DNA of 7,829 nt from an uncultured Bacilli bacterium (GCA_947585065.1 CANPWX010000044.1:1-7829); one strand, 5' to 3'; numbered from the stretch's first letter, positions 1-7,338 are shown. Program-made: numbers and translations. The notes: generated by a model from the sequence alone, not told the origin.

Positions 1-63
1 TAAAAAAGGTGAAAATTGTTAAAATTCTCACTCTTTTCTTGTGCTAGTCACAAAACTGTAACC

Positions 64-85
64 AAAAAAAATGGGAAAATCCCAT
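64..85 (-). terminator. Intrinsic terminator after the VirB4 operon
   Basis: Read on the minus strand, a perfect 6-bp stem (ATGGGA / TCCCAT, three G-C pairs) with a TTT loop is followed by a run of T residues. It begins one or two bases after the TAA stop of the VirB4 motor gene, the expected place to end the six-gene transcript. The remaining 63 bases to the window edge hold no recognisable gene, only a weak 5-bp inverted repeat (39-43 / 49-53). Confidence 0.85.
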
Positions 86-86
86 C

Positions 87-1871
87 TTATAATCCCCCAC
101 CAGAACCAAACGAATCTAATTCTTCTTGAGTAACAATAATATTAATTCTCATTCTTCTATTACCGCATACAAACAAAGCTTCTCCTTGATTATAATATTT
201 AATGCTATCTTTCTCACTTTCATTTAAATCAATCAACTGAGCTAAATCATCTACAGCTTGCTTTCTAAGTCCCATAACCATATAATAAGAAGCATTATCA
301 AAAATAGCTTTTCCATGAACTAATACATTTGGTGCAGCAAAATCAGTTGGCTGTTGAGTAATAATAATAGTTCCTGTATTATACTTTCTACTACGTCTTT
401 GTATCTGTGCTAAGAACTCAGCCCCCAGCTCATTACGTGTCGATAATAAAACATGAGCTTCATCAACACACATAACTGTATTGACTGTAGGATCTAAACA
501 TAAACCCCAAGCATATTTTAAAATATTAAAGAATAACGCATTTCTTACATTTTCATCAGAATTCATAAGCTCTTTAATATTAAAGACAATAAAATCACTT
601 TGAATATCTAAGGTAGTATGTCCCGTAAAATAATAACGAAGCTCTTTCACTAAAGGACGTATTTTAAGTTCCAATCTTTCCATAACATCACGTTCATGAG
701 TTTTTTCAGTCATCGAAAGAAGTCTTCCCTTAATCGTTGCATACACATCATCAAAAGTTGGATAATCTTCACTAGTAAATTTTGTATAATCCGTATCATA
801 ATCAATTTTATAACGTTTATAAGTATCTTGAACAACTTCACTAAACATAGTTAAAACATCTTCTTCAATGTCAGGGCTATAATACTTCATAAAAGCTTTT
901 AACTGTTGAATCGTTCGAGTAAGAACAGTATATCCAAGACCTTCATTAATTTCCTCTTCATCAGCATCAATAACAATTTCTAGTGGATTTACCATTCCGA
1001 ATTCTCCACCTTTACCAAGATCTAAAAAGTCACCGCCCATACTTTTAGCCATTTCCTCTAGTTCCCCTTCAGGATCGATACAAACAAGTTTATATTCATT
1101 TCGAATATGACTACGAAGTAACAATTTGGCAAGAGTAGATTTACCAGAGCCAGAAGTACCTAATATAATCATGTTAGCATTATTACGATTATGCTCCTTT
1201 TTAATTTGATATAAAAATTGATTAAACAAAATAACTCCACCAGAGAAATCCACTCCCAAAAGAGTACTATTTCCAGGATCTTTTATACTATCAAAAATAA
1301 ATGGATACATAGCAGCAATAGTAACAGAAGGAATAGGAGAACCAATACGATCTTCAATATCTTGCTTTGGAAAAATTGGTATCATCGATTTAATAACCTT
1401 TTCTTGTTCAAACATCAAAGGAATTCCTCTCATCCCTAAAGCATCAAGATAATTACGAACTTGCATTTTTTTATTTTCCATATCATCTTTTGTCTCAGCA
1501 GAAATTAAAATATGAAGTTGAAAATCAAAGATTCTAGCTTGAGTTGCAACAAGCATAGAAATAAATTGCTCTAAAGATTCATAGTCTTGTCTGATTCTTT
1601 CTTGAATTGTTCTATCATGTTCTGTTTGATATCTAGTTTTTAAATCAGCAATTTCTTTATTAATCATTCTTTGTAATGTAGATAATTCAATTGGAATATG
1701 CTTTGCAACAATCTTAATCCCTGATAAATTTGTTAAATTAGCTAAATATCCTTGTTGAATATATTTTGGAAAACTAACAATGGTTAATATAGTACAATAT
1801 CTTCCACTCATCATAAATTCAGTTGCTTTAAATTCAATTCCTTTCGGAGCAATTTGAGCTTTTATATTCAT
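87..1871 (-). CDS. virB4: VirB4-family T4SS ATPase, motor portion
   Basis: This is the cytoplasmic ATPase that powers assembly and transport in type IV secretion and conjugation systems. The 594-residue product has a middle domain (about 1-190) beginning with an IAPKGIEF segment typical of the second part of VirB4/TraE proteins. The P-loop GTSGSGKST follows at 238-246 and an IDPEGE strand at 265-270. Walker B is CVDEAH at 468-473. A conserved RRSRKYN segment lies at 492-498 and TIIITQQPTDF at 501-511. It ends in a glycine-rich tail. The ATG overlaps the TGA of the preceding gene as ATGA, and the frame is closed by a TAG six codons upstream (1890-1892), so this start is well fixed. Full-length Gram-positive VirB4 proteins are usually around 800 residues; here the first ~190 are a separate gene just upstream, and the pair totals 782. 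All nucleotide-binding residues I looked for are present, so it appears functional. It is the last gene of the operon and is followed by a terminator. Confidence 0.93.
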   Translation of the reverse strand: MNIKAQIAPKGIEFKATEFMMSGRYCTILTIVSFPKYIQQGYLANLTNLSGIKIVAKHIPIELSTLQRMINKEIADLKTRYQTEHDRTIQERIRQDYESLEQFISMLVATQARIFDFQLHILISAETKDDMENKKMQVRNYLDALGMRGIPLMFEQEKVIKSMIPIFPKQDIEDRIGSPIPSVTIAAMYPFIFDSIKDPGNSTLLGVDFSGGVILFNQFLYQIKKEHNRNNANMIILGTSGSGKSTLAKLLLRSHIRNEYKLVCIDPEGELEEMAKSMGGDFLDLGKGGEFGMVNPLEIVIDADEEEINEGLGYTVLTRTIQQLKAFMKYYSPDIEEDVLTMFSEVVQDTYKRYKIDYDTDYTKFTSEDYPTFDDVYATIKGRLLSMTEKTHERDVMERLELKIRPLVKELRYYFTGHTTLDIQSDFIVFNIKELMNSDENVRNALFFNILKYAWGLCLDPTVNTVMCVDEAHVLLSTRNELGAEFLAQIQRRSRKYNTGTIIITQQPTDFAAPNVLVHGKAIFDNASYYMVMGLRKQAVDDLAQLIDLNESEKDSIKYYNQGEALFVCGNRRMRINIIVTQEELDSFGSGGGL

Positions 1872-2434
1872 TGTACACTCACCATCCCACTAAAAGTTGT
1901 AGCAACTCCACCATTAAAGAAATTATCTAATATAACTCTTAAATCATTGTTACTAGTCTGTTGACTATTAAGTCCACAATTCGCTAAATTACTAATTAAT
2001 GTATGTAATCGTTTTTGAACAACATCCATTTTCTTTTCTTTAAATAAAATATAATACTCTGTATCTACAACGTTATACTCAGCACTCATAAACATATTGG
2101 CTTTATTAATATCCTGAGCAATTAATTTACGAGTAACAGCATTCGATGCATTATTATAAAGAATTTGTAACTGAGACAAATAAACATTAATATCCACAGG
2201 TCGATCGGCAACCACAAGCCAAAACTCAAAATTAATAGCATTATAAAAATTTTGAAGTTGATAAATCACATTATCTCTAGTACCAGGATCTAAGATAAAA
2301 ATATTTCGCGGTAATATTTTAACACCTGTTACATATTCTCCATTATCAAGCTGAATCATACCATTCAAAATACCTTTAATAGGAACCCAATCTTCACTCC
2401 ATTTACTAGAAATATCTTCTTTATTTTTCGCCAT
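1868..2434 (-). CDS. VirB4 N-terminal domain as a separate protein
   Basis: The 188-residue product has no signal peptide or membrane helix. It resembles the N-terminal domain of Gram-positive VirB4/TraE ATPases: a W-x-VPIK segment near 16-20, GILNGMIQLDNGEYVTG at 21-37, then EYYILFKEK at 126-134, and a helical LHTLISNLANCGLNS stretch from 143. In typical VirB4 this domain is fused to the ATPase and contacts the membrane partners. Here it ends in TGA overlapping the ATG of the motor gene (ATGA), and it starts inside the last codons of the PrgI-family gene (14-base overlap), so all three are probably translationally coupled. The ribosome site is weak (GGTG about 9 bases upstream). Both ends fit a genuine gene rather than a fragment. 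Identification rests on motif resemblance plus position. Confidence 0.8.
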   Translation of the reverse strand: MAKNKEDISSKWSEDWVPIKGILNGMIQLDNGEYVTGVKILPRNIFILDPGTRDNVIYQLQNFYNAINFEFWLVVADRPVDINVYLSQLQILYNNASNAVTRKLIAQDINKANMFMSAEYNVVDTEYYILFKEKKMDVVQKRLHTLISNLANCGLNSQQTSNNDLRVILDNFFNGGVATTFSGMVSVQ

Positions 2435-2735
2435 CTTTCATACACCAGCCTTTCCAATAATACCTCTTTCTATTCATAATAAATGTAATTATATTTATAA
2501 TTAATTGTAACACATTATGGTAATTTGGTACAGGGATAACTAAAAATCCAGAAATAAGTGCTGGCATTAAAATAATAAGTGCCATAGAAAACGACATTCC
2601 TTGAAAAATAAATAACATAATAATCGTAGTTAAACAACCTATTCCAAATATTCCTAAATCTACTGGAGTAAAAAATCCTAATATCAATTTTGATTTTTTT
2701 GTATTTGCTGGTATCAAATAATTTTGCCCTTCCAT
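2421..2735 (-). CDS. PrgI-family (VirB3-like) T4SS membrane protein
   Basis: The 104-residue protein has two predicted membrane helices (about 25-44 and 49-68). A conserved C-terminal block follows, NYHNVLQLI (71-79) and then NRKRYYWKGW (88-97), which is the signature I associate with the PrgI family of Gram-positive conjugation systems. PrgI proteins occupy the VirB3 place, a small integral membrane partner that precedes and docks VirB4, and in some elements the two are fused. The gene sits directly before the VirB4 genes and overlaps the first by 14 bases, supporting the call. A good ribosome site (AAAGGGG, 2744-2750) lies 8 bases before the ATG, immediately after the TAG of the upstream gene. 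Confidence 0.88.
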   Translation of the reverse strand: MEGQNYLIPANTKKSKLILGFFTPVDLGIFGIGCLTTIIMLFIFQGMSFSMALIILMPALISGFLVIPVPNYHNVLQLIINIITFIMNRKRYYWKGWCMKDGEK

Positions 2736-2750
2736 TCTTTATTCCCCTTT

Positions 2751-3509
2751 CTACTTCCTCATTGCTTTACGATCAGCATCTTTTTCTAAATATTCTTTCG
2801 TACTTCTAAGCATAGCTCGTTGTCTTTCAATATTACTTAATTCATAATCTATAGTTGCTTTTTGATTAATATATGGACTCATCTGTTGATTAATTTGCAT
2901 TATTTTTAAATCTAACTTTCCCTTTTCCTGCAAACAATAAATATATATATTTTCAAGATCTTGATAACTTGTAATGGAGTACCCATTCCTATAAACAGAT
3001 TTTAATTTTATTTTAATTTGTTCTATTAAATTAAGAATTTCAATATTTTGATTATTATTTTGAAAATTTTGTTGTAAAAGTTTAGTAATATAACTCTTTA
3101 AAAGCGATTCTGTAAGTTGAGCAAATTGTTTTTTAAAATCAAGAAATAAATTATTATCGATACTTCCTCTTAAAATATTTAAATAATTATTTAATTCAAA
3201 AAGATTACCAGTATAATTTCCAATTTTTCCTTTCATTTCCGAATTATAAGAGTTAATATCTTTCTCAGCTAAACTTTTAATATTATTAAAACATTGTATA
3301 ATCTCTTCATATTCATCACGTAATGTTTGAGGTAAAAAGTTTTCATATTGTAACGAATGAAGTATTTCCTCATTTTCCTGTTTTGTTTGTTTTAAAATAC
3401 GTTCTTCTTTTTCATTTACCCTATCAATTTTTTGATCCATTGCATCTGCCAATGTCCCAAATCCGAAATTTTTTCTTACGTTATTAATCATTTTACCAAA
3501 AACAGACAT
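2751..3509 (-). CDS. Soluble coiled-coil protein in the T4SS operon, unknown function
   Basis: I do not recognise a named family. The 252-residue product is charged and rich in Gln, Asn, Glu and Lys, with no signal peptide or membrane helix, and looks almost entirely helical. Likely coiled coils lie at about 24-55 and 195-250, with a polar Gln/Asn stretch near 146-155. Its N-terminus (8-28: NNVRK, FG, T, AD, D) resembles residues 428-448 of the VirB6-like protein encoded just upstream, suggesting a common interaction module. It lies between the VirB6-like gene (2-base gap) and the PrgI-family gene (15-base gap), so a cytoplasmic accessory or scaffold role for the secretion channel is the reasonable inference. 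It does not look like VirB8, which carries a membrane anchor and a periplasmic domain. The GGAGG ribosome site at 3519-3523 supports the start. Confidence 0.78.
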   Translation of the reverse strand: MSVFGKMINNVRKNFGFGTLADAMDQKIDRVNEKEERILKQTKQENEEILHSLQYENFLPQTLRDEYEEIIQCFNNIKSLAEKDINSYNSEMKGKIGNYTGNLFELNNYLNILRGSIDNNLFLDFKKQFAQLTESLLKSYITKLLQQNFQNNNQNIEILNLIEQIKIKLKSVYRNGYSITSYQDLENIYIYCLQEKGKLDLKIMQINQQMSPYINQKATIDYELSNIERQRAMLRSTKEYLEKDADRKAMRK

Positions 3510-3511
3510 TT

Positions 3512-5668
3512 TTACTTACCTCCAATATTTTTACTAGCATACTTTCCGGCATTGTCTCTTTTAATTTTCTCTTGTTCTTCTTTATGTTTAGCTTCAATAC
3601 GATCATACTCGGCATTTTTGATAGTAAGTGGTACTTTTTCTTGTTCAATTTTATCAACTTGTCTTCCATTAGCTAATACAGCTGCTTTATAAGTATCCTC
3701 TAATGCTTTAATAGAAGAAGGATCATTATGTCGTAATTCTACACGATCACTAGCAGAAACAAGATTATTTAAGTTATCTAACTTCTGAATTGAGTTAGTT
3801 AACTCAACATCCTCTTTATAACTAGAAGAAGTAGCAACTCCTCTAAGTTTTTTAAGTGCATCAGTAGCCATTTGACTAGCTAAATCTTTTTCAGCTTTAT
3901 TAATAGCTTGAGTATATTGATTAATTTTATCAGCATGCTCAAGTATTTTTCTTTGATAATCAGCTTCAGTATCAGTAGCTAACTTTACTGGTTTATTATC
4001 ACTAAGTTGTTTTACCTTTTCACGCAATTGTGATAAATTACCTGTAATTTGACTACCATTAATTACTTGTCCAGAAGAATTCCTTAATACTATAGTACTC
4101 TGATAAGCACTATCATCTCGATTAACTAAAGTCTTAGCTCTATCTAATACTTCATGTGCTTGTTTTTGAGTTTTTTCTCTTGACTCTGTTACTAATTTTT
4201 GAACTCTAGCACGCTCATCAATAGCAGCAATTTTATCTTTATTTTGAGCATGTTCTTCTTTCATATTACGTACTTCTTCACGTGTCATTTTACGTCCTGT
4301 TAAATCAGTATATTCTAAATTTTCTACTCTTCTATCTACTACATCTGCTGTCGTATCAAGTCCAAAAACTTTACGAACATCATTTATTCTTCGATCTGAC
4401 CAAGTAGATCCTTGAGCCTTAGCAACTTTAACTTTATTTCTAAGTGCAGCTTCTTCACCAACAGCTTTAAAGTTACCATCTTTCATACCTTTTTTCCAAC
4501 CTCTGGCAACAGCAAAAGGATTAAAGCCAGAAGTAACAGCGGCCCCAACAGCAGATCCAGCAGCAAAGAATCCACCAGCCTTTAACTTTTCACCAATACC
4601 AAGTTTAAGTCCACCAGTATCCATTCCTAAAATATCACTAATAAATTTAGGAGCTTGTTTAGCAAATGCTAAAATTCCCATAATAATAATAACTAAAGCT
4701 AATTTTCCTTGAATTCCACCATTCCAAAATTGAGCTAAACTATTTGTAGTGGCTATTTCATTAATAAAATAAATAGCTATAAACATAAATGCAATTCGAA
4801 TAAACACTTCAAAATAAACTTGTAAAGTTTGTTTTAACCATTTATCAAATACACTTTTTTTACTAGGCAAAATTCTCATAATAACAGGAATTGGAGCAAT
4901 TAATTGTAAAACAGCAAATTTAACAACTCGAATACCCAAATCAATAGTAAAAGAAAGCATAACATAAACTAAGAAAATACCAGCAGCAGTTGACAAAAAC
5001 ACCTTATAATCAATTACTCTTTCTGTATTGCCATCATTAAGTACTGGAACACCTTGAGACACAGCTTTACCTAGCCCTGGCAAAGCAGAATAATCACTTT
5101 TCTCTAAAATATCAGCTTTTAAATCAAACCACGTATAACTTTTTTTATTAAAATCTGCAATTTCAAAATTATAATTTTCGGAATTTAAAAATGTATTTAA
5201 TACGGTAAAAGAAAGAGCATCTCCATAGTTAAGCATACCATCAGAATCTACATTAGTTGGAGAAGTTCCAAGTACTAAAGAACCAATCACATTAGAAGAT
5301 AAAATATAATTTTGTAAACGATAGGCATAGCTAAAAATAGTTGGCAAAAAGCCTAAAATAACTAATGATATAACTAAATTTACAGCAATTTTAGAAACCC
5401 CTTTATCTCCCTTAGTATATTTTTCAGGATCAACAATTGCCGTTAGTAAACCATAAGCTAAGTAAAAAAGCATAAAAATACCTAACACAATATAAATTCG
5501 ATTGGCAAAATTAGCAAAAAAACTATCTTCAAAAATTCTTGTAGATGCCAATTTCAAAAATAATTGATAACACTGTGATGCAAACCAATAAACGACAGAA
5601 TCTATCCATAGCATAATACTATGAAAAGTTGTATTTGCCCAATCTGTAAAAAAATTTGCTAATAACAT
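3512..5668 (-). CDS. TrbL/VirB6-like polytopic channel protein with long cytoplasmic tail
   Basis: The 718-residue protein has an N-terminal membrane part and a long soluble C-terminal part. Hydrophobic segments lie near 56-79, 94-115, 226-245, 246-268, 284-303 and 322-337. The LQLIAPIPVIMRILPSKKS stretch (254-272), followed by an amphipathic KWLKQTLQVYF segment, is typical of VirB6/TrbL inner-membrane channel proteins of Gram-positive conjugation systems. An extracytoplasmic loop of about 105 residues (120-225) separates helices 2 and 3. After a Gly/Ala-rich stretch (364-385) comes a charged, mostly helical tail (about 390-718), including the 428-448 motif shared with the next gene's product. 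The start is fixed by a strong AAAGGAGGG ribosome site (5679-5687), 10 bases before ATG. Its place between pilin-like and PrgI/VirB4 genes matches VirB6 in Tn1549-like elements. The tail is much longer than in minimal VirB6 proteins; its function is unknown. Confidence 0.85.
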   Translation of the reverse strand: MLLANFFTDWANTTFHSIMLWIDSVVYWFASQCYQLFLKLASTRIFEDSFFANFANRIYIVLGIFMLFYLAYGLLTAIVDPEKYTKGDKGVSKIAVNLVISLVILGFLPTIFSYAYRLQNYILSSNVIGSLVLGTSPTNVDSDGMLNYGDALSFTVLNTFLNSENYNFEIADFNKKSYTWFDLKADILEKSDYSALPGLGKAVSQGVPVLNDGNTERVIDYKVFLSTAAGIFLVYVMLSFTIDLGIRVVKFAVLQLIAPIPVIMRILPSKKSVFDKWLKQTLQVYFEVFIRIAFMFIAIYFINEIATTNSLAQFWNGGIQGKLALVIIIMGILAFAKQAPKFISDILGMDTGGLKLGIGEKLKAGGFFAAGSAVGAAVTSGFNPFAVARGWKKGMKDGNFKAVGEEAALRNKVKVAKAQGSTWSDRRINDVRKVFGLDTTADVVDRRVENLEYTDLTGRKMTREEVRNMKEEHAQNKDKIAAIDERARVQKLVTESREKTQKQAHEVLDRAKTLVNRDDSAYQSTIVLRNSSGQVINGSQITGNLSQLREKVKQLSDNKPVKLATDTEADYQRKILEHADKINQYTQAINKAEKDLASQMATDALKKLRGVATSSSYKEDVELTNSIQKLDNLNNLVSASDRVELRHNDPSSIKALEDTYKAAVLANGRQVDKIEQEKVPLTIKNAEYDRIEAKHKEEQEKIKRDNAGKYASKNIGGK
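3519..3523 (-). promoter_or_regulatory. Ribosome site embedded in the VirB6-like C-terminus
   Basis: GGAGG lies 9 bases before the ATG of the coiled-coil gene and at the same time codes the Gly-Gly near the end of the VirB6-like protein (NIGGK). With only two bases between stop and start, the two genes are probably translationally coupled. The site fixes the start at 3509. Confidence 0.85.
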
Positions 5669-5688
5669 AGATGTTTCACCCTCCTTTA

Positions 5689-6807
5689 TTAACCGATTCC
5701 TCCGGTACTGATATCATATAATCCAAATAAATGGAAAATTAAATCTAACAAAAATGGTAAGAAAAATATTAATAATCCAATAATTAATCTTTTAATTGTT
5801 TTTCCATTTGTTTTCTTTAACTCATCAGCATTAGAACTCGCTAAAGCTTTTATATAATCAATAGTCGATAATACAATAACCAAAATTGGAGTTGCTAGTT
5901 TAATTAAGAAAAAAATATCTTGTAAAAATTTATTAAGTTCAGTAGGATGACCCTCACTATCTACAAGTATCGTACCACCTTTACCAGCTTCTCCCTTAAT
6001 ATTTGGAAATATATTTGGATTAGGATCATCAGTTCTTCCAGTTTCTCCATTATTAGAAGAACCAGAATTACCACTGCTTCCAGTAGAAGTAAAATCAGAA
6101 ACATCACTATCATAATTAATAACAACATCATCACAATCACGTGGTTTAACACTCCACCAATCCGCATGAGCCGCTAAAACAACATTATCATGTATTTGCT
6201 CTTTATCATACCAACCGGAAGCACCTTTACCAGCAGTACCACTTCCAGAAGTATTTAAAACATAATATTTTGTATCGTTACCATTACCTTTCTTAGCCGC
6301 AATTGCAATATAATGTCCACCTTTTGTAAAAAATGTCTCATGATCCTCAACATTAACAGACGCAAGCACCATAGCACCGTTCTCTAAAGTTTCATCAATA
6401 GCTTCAAAAGTATGATTTATCCATTCCATATCCATGTCAAACGCATCATGAAAATCAGCATCCCTAGAAATCTTTCCATACGTTACGCCAAAAGCATCAT
6501 CATAATGATTAGTACATAAATAATTAGCGACATCTTTAGGAGAAACATTTACTCCATCATAACTAGTTAAAATTGATGCAATCGTAAGAGGATAACATCC
6601 GCTAGAGCATAAATTCTTTGGACTGTTATCTCCGTTATCATCTGCATTACAAGTATTTGTATTTGTATATTCATATGAACAATAAGGAACAGCCATAAAA
6701 TCTCCGCCCTTATATACAGAAAAATTGACAGTGCAACTTTTAGCATTAACTGGGACAATTCCACATGCTACAAAGAAAATAAAGAAACAATAAATTAACT
6801 TTTTCAT
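5689..6807 (-). CDS. Secreted C39-like cysteine peptidase fused to pilin-like two-helix domain
   Basis: The 372-residue protein starts with a signal peptide (1-22, likely cut after VNA). A Peptidase_C39_2-like domain follows (about 36-230): CSSGCYPLTIASIL (67-80) with probable nucleophile C71, VSPKDVANYL (88-97), FTKGGHYIAIA (160-170) with H165, and YYVLNTSG (181-188), where N185 stands where many members have Asp. A Ser/Gly/Asn linker (238-258) leads to two hydrophobic helices (about 298-318 and 338-361) separated by a basic loop. This hairpin resembles the two small proteins encoded upstream: DYIKAL versus DFFKAV, DELKK versus DEIKK, IFFLPFLLDLIF versus IFFLPAFIDLIF. Predicted topology is peptidase outside, hairpin in the membrane, loop in the cytoplasm. 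It may open the peptidoglycan, taking the place of the NlpC/P60 or VirB1 enzymes of other systems, or cut a protein; the substrate is unknown. It is the first gene of the operon, with its own promoter. The ribosome site is weak (GAGTG). Confidence 0.82.
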   Translation of the reverse strand: MKKLIYCFFIFFVACGIVPVNAKSCTVNFSVYKGGDFMAVPYCSYEYTNTNTCNADDNGDNSPKNLCSSGCYPLTIASILTSYDGVNVSPKDVANYLCTNHYDDAFGVTYGKISRDADFHDAFDMDMEWINHTFEAIDETLENGAMVLASVNVEDHETFFTKGGHYIAIAAKKGNGNDTKYYVLNTSGSGTAGKGASGWYDKEQIHDNVVLAAHADWWSVKPRDCDDVVINYDSDVSDFTSTGSSGNSGSSNNGETGRTDDPNPNIFPNIKGEAGKGGTILVDSEGHPTELNKFLQDIFFLIKLATPILVIVLSTIDYIKALASSNADELKKTNGKTIKRLIIGLLIFFLPFLLDLIFHLFGLYDISTGGIG

Positions 6808-6864
6808 ATTTATTCACACTCATTTACATCAATAAAAGAAAATAATAATCATTTTCTAGGTATT

Positions 6865-6893
6865 ATTATACTATAATTTTTATAATAGGACAA
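6865..6893 (-). promoter_or_regulatory. Sigma-A-type promoter of the peptidase-VirB4 operon
   Basis: On the minus strand a TTGTCC -35 element (4 of 6 consensus matches, + strand 6888-6893) is followed by exactly 17 bases and a perfect TATAAT -10 (6865-6870). Transcription would begin near 6857-6859, giving a leader of about 50 bases to the ATG at 6807. It lies between a terminator and the first gene of the six-gene unit, which supports use. AT-rich DNA makes chance -10 matches common, but the spacing and location are good. Confidence 0.68.
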
Positions 6894-6913
6894 ATAAATT
6901 CAACAATTTAAAC

Positions 6914-6937
6914 AAAAAAGAACTAAATTTTAGTTCT
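6914..6937 (-). terminator. Intrinsic terminator after the pilin-like genes
   Basis: The minus-strand transcript would form an 8-bp stem (AGAACTAA / TTAGTTCT, 6930-6937 with 6919-6926) around a three-base loop, followed directly by a T-run (6914-6919, partly in the stem). It starts 18 bases past the stop of the small pilin-like gene. The stem is AT-rich with only two G-C pairs, so it may leak and let some transcription continue into the T4SS core genes. Confidence 0.68.
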
Positions 6938-6954
6938 CAAAATTATTATTACTA

Positions 6955-7338
6955 TTATTTTTGACAATCTCCACCATTAACATTCCAAATACAAGAAATA
7001 CATTCTTTATAATCGGATTCATAAGTTTTAAAATCACTAACCCAACTAAAGATCAGATCAATAAAAGCTGGAAGGAAAAAGATAACTACACCTGCTATAC
7101 AACGAAATATTAAAGATCTTGTAGATTTTTTAATTTCGTCATCCTTAGAAGCAACAACAGCTTTAAAGAAATCCATAATTCCTAAACCAATAATAATAAT
7201 TGGTATTAATATTTTAACTACAGCAACAATATGGCCAACAAATTTTAAAGCAGGTAAAACCTTTGTACAATCACTAGCATAAACAAAACTTGGAAATAAC
7301 AATAATAATCCAAAAAACAATAACTTCATTTTTTTCAT
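6955..7338 (-). CDS. Small VirB2/TrbC/Maff2-like membrane protein with signal peptide
   Basis: The 127-residue product has a signal peptide (1-21, likely cut after VYA) leaving a short mature N-terminus with C24. Two hydrophobic helices follow (about 35-57 and 78-99) joined by a charged loop, SKDDEIKKSTRSLIFR (64-79), predicted to be cytoplasmic. A polar tail contains C113, C116 and C125 in an EC-x2-CIWNV context. Size, two-helix topology and place upstream of VirB6-PrgI-VirB4 fit the pilin-like VirB2/TrbC or Maff2-type subunit of type IV systems; I could not assign an exact family. It is nearly identical in its core to the preceding gene's product and resembles the C-terminal part of the peptidase fusion. 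The first ATG is supported by an AGGAAGGAG ribosome site 9 bases upstream; an alternative ATG lies at codon 4. It follows the preceding gene by 16 bases. Confidence 0.8.
   Translation of the reverse strand: MKKMKLLFFGLLLLFPSFVYASDCTKVLPALKFVGHIVAVVKILIPIIIIGLGIMDFFKAVVASKDDEIKKSTRSLIFRCIAGVVIFFLPAFIDLIFSWVSDFKTYESDYKECISCIWNVNGGDCQK
7031..7247. repeat. Direct repeat copy A (duplicated pilin hairpin)
   Basis: This block aligns without gaps, at an offset of 388 bases, with 7419-7635. Positions 7075-7137 are identical over 63 bases to 7463-7525. It encodes the two-helix hairpin of the 127-residue protein. The flanking sequences coding the outer domains differ, so the duplicated or homogenised part is the membrane module rather than the whole gene. 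Confidence 0.9.

Noticed and set aside
1218..1439. 73-codon plus-strand open frame
   Set aside because: It lies antisense inside the VirB4 motor gene, its composition is Asn/Arg/Ser-rich as expected of a shadow frame, and it has no ribosome site or domain.
1868..1873. Possible UGA=Trp (Mycoplasma-type) code joining the two VirB4 genes
   Set aside because: Reading TGA as Trp would add only two codons before a TAA, in a frame different from the motor gene; Trp is TGG throughout.
3432..3692. 86-codon plus-strand open frame with hydrophobic stretches
   Set aside because: It is antisense across the junction of two well-supported coupled genes; the hydrophobicity comes from reading Lys/Glu-rich coiled-coil codons on the other strand.
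5947..6177. Opposed open frames (76 codons plus strand, 68 codons minus strand) in the peptidase gene
   Set aside because: Both are low-complexity shadows of the Ser/Gly/Asn/Asp-rich linker region; the main frame has a coherent domain structure there.
6567..6764. 65-codon minus-strand frame
   Set aside because: It is an out-of-frame reading inside the peptidase gene with no ribosome site or recognisable features.
5715..6807. Lipoprotein start for the peptidase (FVAC before C15)
   Set aside because: The residue three before the Cys is Phe rather than Leu/Val/Ile, the hydrophobic core continues past C15, and a standard cleavage site (VNA) follows at about residue 22.
6864..6887. TATTATA / TATAATA inverted repeat overlapping the promoter as an operator
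   Set aside because: The arms consist only of A and T and coincide with the -10 and spacer; in such AT-rich DNA a chance palindrome is likely and no regulator is visible.
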